A stretch of 64,000 nucleotides of DNA from Brucella pecoris (GTDB lineage Bacteria; Pseudomonadota; Alphaproteobacteria; Rhizobiales; Rhizobiaceae). This document shows, piece by piece, positions 35,215 to 43,525 of the stretch. The notes under the pieces are model-generated. The model was given only the letters and a program-made list of their open reading frames with translations, did not search any database and was not told the origin of the DNA. The DNA is taken from assembly GCF_006376675.1 (NCBI RefSeq), contig NZ_VEWK01000008.1, positions 62,001 to 126,000 on the forward strand. Reading direction: 5' to 3'. Position numbers and translations under genes: made by a program. Position 1 is the first letter of the stretch; each line of letters opens with the position of its first letter.

Positions 35215-36515
35215 GCATCCTGCAACGCACGCAGTTCGGCGATCTTTGAGCCGGGCTGCGGGGTGGCGTTGGCATAGGTGATGAGCTCGCCTTTCTTGAT
35301 CGACGCGATGACCGAGCCGTTCTGGAGCAGGCCGCAGGGAATAGCCTTGGCCAGACGGGCTTCAGGTGTCGTCATGATCCACGAGCGATAGCAATATTGG
35401 CCGATGGCATCGAGGCGGTCGCCGGGCTGCAAATCCTTCTTGGCAACTGCACAGACTTCCGCGACCGGCTTTGGCAGCGGCACCATATCGGTCTTGCCAT
35501 GCAGCACGACGCGCGCCACCGTCAGCGGCACTTCCAGCGATGTGAGATGGAAGGGGCGGTGGAAGGTGAAATAAGGGCCCTTGCCCATCTTCAGATCTTC
35601 CAGGCGCTCGACAAGGCGGGGATGCTCCATCTTGGCGATAACGAAGACACCCGGCGATACGCCGCGCCCGATGGAATAATCGACCACGCCCGACTTGTTG
35701 AGAACGCCGCCGTCTTCCTTCGGGATCAGCGTGCGGTTCAGTTCGCCGATGGCAGCCTTGGGGCCGTGCATGCCCGCAATGTCCGGCACAAGCCCGGTGG
35801 CATTGGCTATAGCTGCCATTTCAACCATGGTCTTGGAACCGTCGACGAATTCCACCAGCAGGCGGACATTCATGTTCCGGCGGTCAGCCTCTTCCTGATA
35901 ATCGTCGGGGATCGCGTCGAAATTGAGCGGATTGTTCTTGCCCTTGCCAGCGGCGACGACCTTGTGGCCCATGGCGGACACGAATTCGATCAGCTCCATG
36001 CAGGATGACGGCTCGTCGCCCGCGCCCAGCGAGTAGATCACGCCCTGCTTGTCGGCCTCGGCCTTGAGGTACGGACCGATGGTGACATCGGCTTCGACAT
36101 TCATCATGACGAGATGCTTGCCGTTGCGGATCGCCTTGATGCCGGTTTCGGCTCCTACTTCTGGAATGCCGGTGGCATCGATGATGACATCAAGCAGCGG
36201 GTTGGTGAGGATCAGGTCATTGTCGCCGGTGACGGCGATCTTGCCATTCTCGATGGCGCGGGTCATCGCCGCTTCGCTGTTGGCTTCCTGTGCGTTCTCC
36301 TCGTCGCCATAGGCGGTGCGCACGGCTTTAAACGTGTTAGGCAGCCTGCGAGCCGAAAGTGCGCCGACTTCGATGCCTTGCATCCGTGCCACTTGCGTGA
36401 CGATGTCGGTGCCCATTTCGCCAGCGCCAATCAGGCCGATGCGGATCGGCTTGCCGGTTTCAGCCCGCGCCGCGAGATCGCGCGCCAGTCCTACCAGTGC
36501 CACATTTGTCGTCAT
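35199..36515 (-). CDS. NAD(P)-dependent oxidoreductase with homoserine-dehydrogenase-like and SAF domains
   Basis: This 438-residue protein has an N-terminal Rossmann domain (IRIGLIGAGEMGTDIVTQVARM), a homoserine-dehydrogenase-like catalytic middle (ILTNPLLDVIIDATGIPEVGAETG, GKHLVMMNVEADVTIGPYL, GDEPSSCMELIEFVSAMG) and a C-terminal SAF domain (VCAVAKKDLQPGDRLDAIG to GSVIASIKKGELITYAN). SAF domains bind carbohydrates or sialic-acid-like ligands, so a sugar-acid or tetronate-type substrate is plausible; it is not a canonical homoserine dehydrogenase. It is divergent from the HAD phosphatase across a 12-bp inverted repeat. Confidence 0.85.
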   Translation of the reverse strand: MTTNVALVGLARDLAARAETGKPIRIGLIGAGEMGTDIVTQVARMQGIEVGALSARRLPNTFKAVRTAYGDEENAQEANSEAAMTRAIENGKIAVTGDNDLILTNPLLDVIIDATGIPEVGAETGIKAIRNGKHLVMMNVEADVTIGPYLKAEADKQGVIYSLGAGDEPSSCMELIEFVSAMGHKVVAAGKGKNNPLNFDAIPDDYQEEADRRNMNVRLLVEFVDGSKTMVEMAAIANATGLVPDIAGMHGPKAAIGELNRTLIPKEDGGVLNKSGVVDYSIGRGVSPGVFVIAKMEHPRLVERLEDLKMGKGPYFTFHRPFHLTSLEVPLTVARVVLHGKTDMVPLPKPVAEVCAVAKKDLQPGDRLDAIGQYCYRSWIMTTPEARLAKAIPCGLLQNGSVIASIKKGELITYANATPQPGSKIAELRALQDAMLGQ

Positions 36516-36570
36516 GAAACTCTCCGCAAAACGTCAGAACCGCACTGGCGAGATAAATTTGTCACGCTTG

Positions 36571-36614
36571 TGTTGATATAGATGCGTATTAGATGAACAG
36601 TCTCTATATCAACA
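36571..36614. promoter_or_regulatory. Perfect 12-bp inverted repeat in a divergent promoter region
   Basis: TGTTGATATAGA (36571-36582) and TCTATATCAACA (36603-36614) are exact reverse complements separated by 20 bp. They lie between the divergent SAF-domain oxidoreductase (start 36515) and HAD phosphatase (start 36672), a good position for an operator controlling both. Confidence 0.5.
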
Positions 36615-36671
36615 CTGACAGGCGCGCACCCCCAATCTGCGCGACAAAATATGCATGTCACTGGAGCCAAA

Positions 36672-37343
36672 ATGAACAGCGTATCCCCTTTCGATCTTGT
36701 GATCTTCGATTGCGACGGCGTTCTCGTCGATAGCGAGCCGCTTTCCTGTCTTGCGTTCGAGCGGGTCTATGCCAATCACGGTATGGAATTGCCGCAGGGC
36801 ACGGTCGCCAAGGGCATCGGCATGAAGCAGGCCGACATCATGAAAATGATCGAGGATATGACCGGGCATCGTCTGCCGGACGGCGTTGATGGCGAATTCT
36901 GGCCTGTCACCAGAACGCTGTTCGCGGAAGCCTTGCAGCCTACTGTCGGCATTGCCGACTTTCTGCGCGAGCTGCCGCAAAAGCGCTGCGTGGCTTCGTC
37001 TTCGCAGCCCGAGCGTATTGCCTTCAGTCTGGAGAAGACTGGCATCAGTCAGTATTTCGGCGATGCCGTTTATTCGTCTACCATGGTCAAGCGCGGCAAA
37101 CCTGCACCGGATCTGTTCCTGTTTGCTGCGACCAAGATGGGTGTCGATCCGTCGCGCTGTGTGGTGATCGAGGATTCGCCCTTCGGTGTCGAAGGCGCGG
37201 TCGCAGCGGGGATGACCGCGTTTGGCTATACAGGCGGCGGACATACTTATGAAGGTCATGCCGCGCGGCTTTCGGCCAAAGGCGCACATCAGGTTTTCTC
37301 GCACTGGGATGATATTGCCCGGGAAATTCTGGTTGCCGCCTGA
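36672..37343 (+). CDS. HAD-superfamily phosphatase (phosphoglycolate/beta-phosphoglucomutase-like)
   Basis: This 223-residue HAD subfamily IA hydrolase has DCDGVLVDSE (motif I), a helical cap, SSSQPER (motif II), KRGKPAPDLF (motif III) and VVIEDSPFGVEGAVAAGM (motif IV). Relatives include 2-deoxyglucose-6-phosphatase and sugar- or glycerol-phosphatases; the substrate is unknown. GGAG stands before ATG 36672. It shares an upstream region with the SAF-domain oxidoreductase and is followed 51 nt later by a MaoC-type hydratase. Confidence 0.87.
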   Translation: MNSVSPFDLVIFDCDGVLVDSEPLSCLAFERVYANHGMELPQGTVAKGIGMKQADIMKMIEDMTGHRLPDGVDGEFWPVTRTLFAEALQPTVGIADFLRELPQKRCVASSSQPERIAFSLEKTGISQYFGDAVYSSTMVKRGKPAPDLFLFAATKMGVDPSRCVVIEDSPFGVEGAVAAGMTAFGYTGGGHTYEGHAARLSAKGAHQVFSHWDDIAREILVAA

Positions 37344-37394
37344 ACTTTATGCGTTAAACACAAGGCAAATCACATCAGCAGGAATAGCCAGCGA

Positions 37395-37871
37395 ATGAAA
37401 GACGCAATCACGCTCGACCAGTTGCGCGAGGCAATCGGCACGGAAATCGGATGTTCCGAGTGGCGCGAAGTCACGCAGGAAATGATCAACCAGTTCGCGG
37501 ATGCAACCGACGATCATCAGTTCATTCACGTCGATCCGGAACGCGCTGCCAAGGAGACGCCTTTCGGCGGCACCATCGCACACGGCTTTCTGACGCTGTC
37601 ACTGCTTTCGACGCTGGCTTATGAAGCATTGCCGATGCTGGAAGGTGCCACCATGGGCATCAATTACGGTTTCGACAAATTGCGCTTCCAATCGCCGGTC
37701 AAGACCGGGGCTCGCGTGCGTGCTCGCTTCAAGCTGGCGGATGCAGATATCCGCCCGTCAGGCCGGGTGGTCAATCATTATGATGTGACACTGGAGATCG
37801 AAAACTCGCTGAAGCCAGCACTGACCGCAACCTGGCTCACCATTGCCGTTGTGGCGCCACCGGAAGGTTAA
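37395..37871 (+). CDS. MaoC/NodN-type dehydratase
   Basis: This 158-residue single hot-dog domain has the hydratase-2 motif DATDDHQFIHVDPERAAKETPFGGTIAHGFLTLSLL, with the catalytic Asp-His pair. NodN-like members hydrate or dehydrate enoyl-CoA or related thioesters. It is probably cotranscribed with the HAD phosphatase. Its TAA and the TAA of the convergent lipase-like gene share the four bases TTAA (37868-37871). Confidence 0.88.
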   Translation: MKDAITLDQLREAIGTEIGCSEWREVTQEMINQFADATDDHQFIHVDPERAAKETPFGGTIAHGFLTLSLLSTLAYEALPMLEGATMGINYGFDKLRFQSPVKTGARVRARFKLADADIRPSGRVVNHYDVTLEIENSLKPALTATWLTIAVVAPPEG

Positions 37872-39064
37872 GCCGCTTTGCGGTACTGAACCGGAAGCCG
37901 TCCTTCTTCATCGAGAGGGGCGGCTTTTTCTTTGTGCTCCGTCATCAGTTCGCGGAAGAAGAACGGGCCGTGCAGGAACATGCCGAAATCGTAGAAATTC
38001 TTCTTCTCCGCCCCGCGCATATAAAGCAGATGCATCAGGAAGAAATTGCCTTTCGAGCGCTTGTAGCGGTTTTCGCTATGCACGTTCTTGAAGCGTATGC
38101 GGTTGATGAGCGGCGGGTTGGCGGTCTTCAACTTGAGAACCTTGGCCGGGTCCGAGCCGTAGAAGTGAATGATGTCGGTCAGCACCTGAAATTCCGACCA
38201 CAGGATGGGGCTTTCCTCGATCACCACGCGCGCGTCCTCGCGCAGCGACTTTGCCTTGGGGTGAAGCGCGATCATCATCAGACATGACCCGATGGCAAGC
38301 AGCGAAACCGGCTGCTTTGCCAGGAGGTCGGGACGCTCGCGCTGAAGGTCGGCAAGCGCCTCCACAGCCGGAACCGTGCCGAGACTATGCGCCACGATGA
38401 CGACTTCATCCGCATTGCTGGCTTCGATTTTTTGCTTCAGGACTCTAGCAAAAGCCTTGCGCCGCTGGTTGAGCTTCTCGTTGCGACCGTGAATACGATC
38501 ATAGGCCGCCGACCAGTCGTCGAGCAGATAGGACATGAAAAACCGGTCGCCGGGCTTGCGCACGAGCAGGGTTGCGACGATGGCTGCAAGCGGAACCGAC
38601 CAGAGAAGATGCAAGGCCGAAAGGCCTGCAGCCACCGGTGCGAAGGCCAGCAGGGTCGCGATGCCCAGAATCGCCAGAGACAGCAGAAATGGCCACAGGA
38701 AAAACAGGACGAAACGCCAGCTCGTCGTCAGATAACGCCACAGCGTCCCTGTGAATAGAATGTTCAAGAATGCGTGAAAGCCGCTCAGCATACGTTTCGG
38801 CGTCGAGCGCGCGGCGTAATCGTCGAAAATATCCGCAGTGCCGAACTGGCAGAACTCCGTTTCCGTCTGCCAGCCATTGCCCATGGTGACAGCGGTGGTC
38901 GTGCCGCAATCGTCGGGCTCTTCCGTCATGGGCGGAAGCTTGGTCTTTGCTTTCCACAAGCGGTCGAAATCCTTCAGCGCCTGCGCGTGGCGCACGCGGA
39001 CGGCCTTGGGGTGCAGGCCTTCATAGCCTGTGAACTGGATAACGAGTCGTTTGCGGAGGGGCAT
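37868..39064 (-). CDS. Membrane-associated alpha/beta hydrolase (lipase-like)
   Basis: This 398-residue protein has two to three membrane segments in the middle (WRFVLFFLWPFLLSLAILGIATLLAFAPVAAGLSALHLLWSVPLAAIVATLL, ~115-170) and a C-terminal hydrolase domain with the nucleophile elbow VVIVAHSLGTVPA. The N-terminus (VIQFTGYEGLHPKAVRVRHAQALKDFDRLW) is soluble. It resembles predicted membrane lipases of rhizobia without assigned substrate. Its 3' end overlaps the MaoC gene by four bases. The 355-nt gap upstream, to rpsU, shows only short hairpins. Confidence 0.75.
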   Translation of the reverse strand: MPLRKRLVIQFTGYEGLHPKAVRVRHAQALKDFDRLWKAKTKLPPMTEEPDDCGTTTAVTMGNGWQTETEFCQFGTADIFDDYAARSTPKRMLSGFHAFLNILFTGTLWRYLTTSWRFVLFFLWPFLLSLAILGIATLLAFAPVAAGLSALHLLWSVPLAAIVATLLVRKPGDRFFMSYLLDDWSAAYDRIHGRNEKLNQRRKAFARVLKQKIEASNADEVVIVAHSLGTVPAVEALADLQRERPDLLAKQPVSLLAIGSCLMMIALHPKAKSLREDARVVIEESPILWSEFQVLTDIIHFYGSDPAKVLKLKTANPPLINRIRFKNVHSENRYKRSKGNFFLMHLLYMRGAEKKNFYDFGMFLHGPFFFRELMTEHKEKAAPLDEEGRLPVQYRKAA

Positions 39065-39419
39065 CAGGAGAATCGGATAAATTGAGAGGAAGTACTATCG
39101 GTTTTCTGGCGAAATGCTATGGGCAGTCATTGAGGCTGAATTATGCGAGAAACAGGTGCCGCTTAGCCTATTCGCGCAATTGCGACTATAGTAAATCGTG
39201 TGCAAGCCGGTATTTCGCGCAAGGCGGTGGGCAAAGTTGCATCTTGAGGTGGACAGGCTAGGCTCTTTCTGGTAATAGCCACGACCAATTTGCAGCGTAT
39301 CCGTTGCGAAGCTTGGGAGCCTTTGGGCGTTGATCGGCCGGTCAGACCGGCTGAAATCGTTAAAAGACCCCCTAACGGCCTCAGGCTTAACCGAAATTCT
39401 AACTGATACGGGAATACAC

Positions 39420-39647
39420 GTGCAGGTACTCGTCCGCGATAATAATGTTGATCAGGCTCTCCGCGCTCTCAAGAAAAAGATGCAGCGCGAAGGTATCTTC
39501 CGCGAAATGAAGATGCGCGGCCACTATGAAAAGCCGTCCGAAAAGCGCGCCCGCGAAAAGGCAGAAGCCGTTCGTCGTGCACGCAAGCTGGCCCGTAAGC
39601 GCGCACAGCGTGAAGGCCTCATCGGCGGCCGTCCTGGCGCTCGCTGA
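39420..39647 (+). CDS. rpsU: 30S ribosomal protein S21 (GTG start)
   Basis: This 75-residue basic protein begins [20 protein letters not shown] and continues [45 protein letters not shown], the full S21 signature. The start codon is GTG at 39420; the frame is open further upstream but without similarity. It takes part in mRNA engagement on the small subunit. It is a single gene with its own terminator. Confidence 0.96.
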   Translation: MQVLVRDNNVDQALRALKKKMQREGIFREMKMRGHYEKPSEKRAREKAEAVRRARKLARKRAQREGLIGGRPGAR

Positions 39648-39662
39648 TCGACTTTAAAAACA

Positions 39663-39686
39663 GGCGCTGTTGAACAGCGCCTTTTT
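39663..39686 (+). terminator. rpsU terminator
   Basis: GGCGCTGT-TGA-ACAGCGCC followed by TTTTT, 15 nt after the rpsU stop; a strong intrinsic terminator. Confidence 0.93.
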
Positions 39687-39797
39687 GCTTTCCGGTGCTG
39701 GCCTTCGCTTGCGCCGGATTTTGCATGTTTTGACCTCAGATATTGTGATTGTTTCCCGCACCTTGCGAAGCGGTTTTAGGTCAGCAAGTGAATTGAA

Positions 39798-39843
39798 TTC
39801 GACATTTGCTCGATGACTGCATCCGAAGCATGCAAATGTCGAA
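39798..39843. other. 12-bp inverted repeat in a 500-nt gene-free gap
   Basis: TTCGACATTTGC (39798-39809) and GCAAATGTCGAA (39832-39843) are exact reverse complements around a 22-nt centre. The gap 39687-40190 otherwise holds a fragment of the interspersed palindrome near 39750-39785 (CGAAGCGGTTTT) and AT-rich sequence. It may be a hairpin, an operator or the remains of a mobile palindrome. Confidence 0.4.
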
Positions 39844-40190
39844 AATTAGACCAACACATATATTTTCATTTGTTCAGGCTTCCATTTTTAATGCGGCGTT
39901 ACGAAAAGTTTCTGGACTCCTCGCGTACCAATATGTGTAAAAACAATAATTAGGATATCCAACTGTCAAGCGGGCTATCCAAAAGTAACCCAAGCTGAAG
40001 AAAATGCCGCCTTTTTGCTGTTTTTATCTGGTGGTTGAGGCCAGTATAGTACCGTAACAGACAGAATAATCCGGCAGAGGCGAGAATCCCCAAAGCGGAT
40101 CTGGCTACGGGATGGAGAAGAAGCAGAAGGGCTTTGCGCCCCATATGCGAGCTGAAAGGAATGCAGTCGTTGCCCACACGCTTAAAGGTG

Positions 40191-41051
40191 ATGCAATCGT
40201 CTGGAACGAAAGTTTCGGGAATCGGGGCATTGGGTGGAGCAGGTCGAAACGGCCTCATCATTGCCACCGCACTTCTGGCTTTGACCGTTGCGGGCTGCCA
40301 AAGCTCCACGACGACGGCGTTAAGCACGGTTGATCGTGCCCAGGGGTCGAGCGAGAACATCAGTTCGCTGACGAGCGTGATCCAGAGCAATCCGCGTGAT
40401 CCGGAAGGCTACAACGTGCGTGGCTCCGCCTATGGAAAATCCGGGCGTTACAAGGAAGCCCTGCGCGATTTCGATCAGGCGATCGCGCTCAATCCGAATT
40501 TCTATCAGGCCTATGCCAATCGCGCGCTGGTTTATCGCTATATGGGCGACAGCACCAAGGCCGTGCAGGATTACAGCAAGGCCATCCAGCTCAATTCGCA
40601 ATATGACGCCGCCTACATCGGGCGCGGCAATGTCTATCGTCAGGCCGGACGTCTCGATCAGGCGCTCAGCGACTTCAATCAGGCCATTTCCCTACAGACG
40701 ACGGATGGTCGCGCCTATCACAATCGCGGCTTGATCTATCAGGCGAAAGGCCAGCATAAGCAGGCCATCGAGGATTTCTCCAAGGCAATTTCGCTTAATT
40801 CCACAGCGCCGGAGCCCTATAACGGTCGCGGCATTTCCTATGTGGCGCTCGGCGACTACGACAATGCCTTCGACGATTTCAACACGGCCATCACGCTCGA
40901 CCAGGGCATAGCGGAAAGCTGGGCCAACCAGGCGCTCGTTTACGAACACAATGGTGACAAGGCCAAGGCTGCGAATTCCTATTCCCGGGCCGTACAGCTC
41001 GATCCGAAATACCAGCCGGCAAAGGATGGTTTGGCCCGCACACGCGGATAA
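40191..41051 (+). CDS. TPR-repeat lipoprotein (NlpI-like)
   Basis: A protein of about 286 residues with an N-terminal lipoprotein signal (GLIIATALLALTVAGCQSS, lipobox VAGC) followed by six consecutive tetratricopeptide repeats (residues ~80-280), each with the pattern AY-NRG--Y---G---A--DF--AI-L. It is anchored in the envelope and probably acts as a protein-protein adaptor, as NlpI does for peptidoglycan hydrolases. The start is uncertain: in-frame ATGs exist at 40134, 40161 and 40191; the last gives a normal-length signal. It ends with a terminator. Confidence 0.83.
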   Translation: MQSSGTKVSGIGALGGAGRNGLIIATALLALTVAGCQSSTTTALSTVDRAQGSSENISSLTSVIQSNPRDPEGYNVRGSAYGKSGRYKEALRDFDQAIALNPNFYQAYANRALVYRYMGDSTKAVQDYSKAIQLNSQYDAAYIGRGNVYRQAGRLDQALSDFNQAISLQTTDGRAYHNRGLIYQAKGQHKQAIEDFSKAISLNSTAPEPYNGRGISYVALGDYDNAFDDFNTAITLDQGIAESWANQALVYEHNGDKAKAANSYSRAVQLDPKYQPAKDGLARTRG

Positions 41052-41083
41052 CCTCCCATATTATCAAGCATTGAAGATTGATA

Positions 41084-41120
41084 GCGGCGCTTTCCAAAAT
41101 CGAAAGCGCCGCTTTTCTTT
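41084..41120 (+). terminator. Terminator after the TPR lipoprotein
   Basis: GCGGCGCTTTC pairs with GAAAGCGCCGC (11 bp) around CAAAATC, followed by TTTTCTTT. Confidence 0.92.
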
Positions 41121-41147
41121 ATAGTTGGCCGCGATATATTGAATCTC

Positions 41148-41555
41148 ATGTCGCTCTTCGATCACATCGGATTCAAAGCCCGTAACGTCAATCGCAGCCT
41201 TTCTTTCTACGAAAGCTGCATGCCAGAACTCGGCCTGGAGGTCATTGCCCGTTCGGGCACCGGCTTCTTCGTCAGTGGGGGAGAGCGGGCGCCGGTACCG
41301 TTTCTGTGGATCCATGGCAGCCCGGATGGGACAGGTGATGGTGAGGACAAGCCCGGTGACCGCCTGCATCTGATGTTTACGGCAGGAAGCCGTGAGGCGG
41401 TCGAGGCTTTTCATCAAACCGCGCTGAAAGCGGGCGGCAAGGACAGCGGCGGCCCTGGCTATCAGGGGCCGGAGGAAATGGGCTATTACGCGGCATTGGT
41501 CTTCGACCCCGACGGAAACACGCTGGAAGCGGGTTTCCGCGAGAGGAAGAGATAG
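41148..41555 (+). CDS. VOC-family (glyoxalase/bleomycin resistance) protein
   Basis: This 135-residue vicinal-oxygen-chelate protein has FDHIGFKARNVNRSLSFYESCM at the start, HLMFTAGSREAVEAFHQTALKAGG in the middle and YYAALVFDPDGNTLEAG at the end; His and Glu metal ligands are in the expected places. Such small proteins include glutathione transferases, dioxygenases and resistance proteins; nothing points to one substrate. ATG 41148 is chosen over an in-frame TTG at 41139. Confidence 0.85.
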   Translation: MSLFDHIGFKARNVNRSLSFYESCMPELGLEVIARSGTGFFVSGGERAPVPFLWIHGSPDGTGDGEDKPGDRLHLMFTAGSREAVEAFHQTALKAGGKDSGGPGYQGPEEMGYYAALVFDPDGNTLEAGFRERKR

Positions 41556-41581
41556 GCAGGCTTGCTGCTTAATTTAAACTG

Positions 41582-41623
41582 TTAGAGCACCTTCGTGCGC
41601 CCAATAAGGAGCGTGGCGCTCTA
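41582..41623. repeat. Short palindrome at the metI 3' end
   Basis: TTAGAGCAC and GCGCTCTAA form an inverted repeat with an inner GTGCGC/GCGTGGC stem. It stands two bases from the metI stop and may serve as terminator for metI. Confidence 0.55.
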
Positions 41624-41624
41624 A

Positions 41625-42290
41625 TCAAGCTCGAAGATTACGCTTGTCGAGGCGGCTCACCAGCCGGTCGCCGATCCACTGGATGCCGCAAACCATGATG
41701 ATGAGAATGATCACGACCGCGATCATGATCTGCGTCTCGAAGCGCTGATAGCCGTAGCGAATGGCAAGATCGCCGAGGCCGCCTGCGCCGATGGCGCCCG
41801 CCATCGCCGATGCGCCGACCAGAGTGATGATCGTGACCGTAAAGCCCGCGACGATGCCCGGCAGGGCTTCGGGAACCAGCACTTCGCGCACGATTGTCCA
41901 GCGGTTTGCGCCCATGGAGCGCGCGGCTTCGATCAGGCCGTGATCCACTTCACGCAACGATACTTCCGCAATGCGCGCATAGTAGGGGATGGCGGCAATG
42001 GACAAAGGCACGATGGACGCCCATGTGCCGATGGATGTGCCGACGATGAAGCGCGTGACGGGAATGAGCGCAACCAGCAGAATGATGAACGGAACCGAGC
42101 GGAAGCCATTGATGATGGCGCCAAGGATCGTGTTCAGCGTCAGGTTCTGTGCAAGGCCGCCACGCTCCGTCAGGATCATGATGAGTGCCAGCGGCAGACC
42201 GACGACGAGCGAGATCAGGCTCGAAAAGCCGGTCATGATGATGGTCTCCCAGAAGGAGCGCCAGAGAAGATCAAGCATTGCCTGAGACAT
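41625..42290 (-). CDS. metI: Methionine ABC transporter permease
   Basis: This 221-residue permease has five membrane helices and the cytoplasmic EAA loop EAARSMGANRWTIVREVLVPEALPGI, typical of MetI of the D/L-methionine importer. ATG 42290 (MSQAMLDLLWRSF) is chosen, with GGAGG nine bases upstream; the frame upstream is inside metN. It overlaps metN by 20 nt, so the two are translationally coupled. Confidence 0.93.
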   Translation of the reverse strand: MSQAMLDLLWRSFWETIIMTGFSSLISLVVGLPLALIMILTERGGLAQNLTLNTILGAIINGFRSVPFIILLVALIPVTRFIVGTSIGTWASIVPLSIAAIPYYARIAEVSLREVDHGLIEAARSMGANRWTIVREVLVPEALPGIVAGFTVTIITLVGASAMAGAIGAGGLGDLAIRYGYQRFETQIMIAVVIILIIMVCGIQWIGDRLVSRLDKRNLRA

Positions 42291-43329
42291 AGCCGAGTAC
42301 CTCCGTGGCGTCTGCATGGGTGTTGAGATAGGTGATTGCGGCGTCGAGTTTCGCCTTGTCCTCTGCGGGCAGGCCGATGAAGAGCGTGCCGACCGGCTCA
42401 CCCTGGATCGTATCCATACCGCCATGGATGAGCTGCGGCGCCACGCCGGTGGCAGCAGCGACATCGTTGAAGAACGCGCCTTTTGCGGCTGCGCCCGACA
42501 GTTTGACCTTCAGCACGGCGAGATCGCCGGATTTTTCCAGGCGATCGCGCCAGACGGCAGGCAGTTCCGGCGTCAGCACCTGCAACATGCTTTGCGTTAC
42601 CGGCGATTGCGGGTTGGCGAAGACTTTCCAGACCGGACCTTCCTCGGCGATTGCACCGTGGTCGAGCACGATGACGCGGTCGGCAATGCGACGGATCACT
42701 TCCATCTCATGCGTGATGAGCAGGATGGTGAGGCCGAGCTTGGTGTTGATATCTTTCAGCAGCGCCAGAATAGACTGCGTGGTTTCCGGGTCGAGCGCGG
42801 ATGTCGCCTCGTCCGAAAGCAGCACGGCAGGTTCAGCGGCAAGAGCGCGGGCAATGCCGACACGCTGTTTCTGGCCGCCGGAAAGCTGGGCGGGGTATTG
42901 CTTTGCCTTGTCGGAAAGGCCGACCAGTTCCAGAAGTTCCGCAACACGCCTGGCGCGTTCTGCCTTCGGCTTGCCAGCGATCTTCAGGGGCAGGGCGATG
43001 TTTTCAGCAACGGTCTTGGCCGACAGCAGGTTGAAATGCTGGAACACCATGCCGATGCGGCGGCGCACGGGGCGCAGTGCGTCTTCGCCAAGGCCGGTGA
43101 TTTCGCGCCCTTCGATCAGGATCGAACCGGCATCCGGCTTTTCAAGGCCGTTGACGCAACGGATCAGCGTTGATTTGCCCGCGCCGCTGCGACCGATGAT
43201 GCCAAGGATTTCACCGCGCGCGACGGAAAGCGAAACGCCGTTGATGGCAGCCGTATCGCCGAACATTCGGCGCACGTCTTTCATTTCGACGATAGGCGCT
43301 GATGCGGCGGGTGGCTTTTCAATGGTCAC
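42271..43329 (-). CDS. metN: Methionine import ATP-binding protein
   Basis: This 352-residue ABC ATPase has Walker A GRSGAGKST, Q-loop VFQHFNLL, signature LSGGQKQR, Walker B VLLSDEATSAL and H-loop LITHEME. The C-terminal ~85 residues form the NIL domain (DLAVLKVKLSGAAAKGAFFNDVAAATGV) that senses cytoplasmic methionine and inhibits transport. It is the middle gene of metQ-metN-metI. Confidence 0.95.
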   Translation of the reverse strand: MTIEKPPAASAPIVEMKDVRRMFGDTAAINGVSLSVARGEILGIIGRSGAGKSTLIRCVNGLEKPDAGSILIEGREITGLGEDALRPVRRRIGMVFQHFNLLSAKTVAENIALPLKIAGKPKAERARRVAELLELVGLSDKAKQYPAQLSGGQKQRVGIARALAAEPAVLLSDEATSALDPETTQSILALLKDINTKLGLTILLITHEMEVIRRIADRVIVLDHGAIAEEGPVWKVFANPQSPVTQSMLQVLTPELPAVWRDRLEKSGDLAVLKVKLSGAAAKGAFFNDVAAATGVAPQLIHGGMDTIQGEPVGTLFIGLPAEDKAKLDAAITYLNTHADATEVLGYVSGNA

Positions 43330-43473
43330 GGTCGTTTCTTCTATGTCTGGATAGGCCGCTGCGGGCAGCGGCTTGTTGTATTCGATAAGGCTTCAAGGAA
43401 GGATGATGCCTGGCTCAAGCCATCAGCTTTTGCTGTGGCGATGCTTTAGGGCAATTTTTGTCGGTACGTCAAT

Positions 43474-43509
43474 AAAGTCCGCGCCGGAAACGGCTCCGAC
43501 GCGGACTTT
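43474..43509 (-). terminator. Intercistronic hairpin between metQ and metN
   Basis: AAAGTCCGCG (43474-43483) and CGCGGACTTT (43500-43509) are perfectly complementary. Transcribed from the minus strand it lies 16 nt after the metQ stop. It probably protects or partly terminates the metQ message, giving more binding protein than transporter. Confidence 0.75.
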
Positions 43510-43525
43510 CAAGCTTCAAAAGCAA

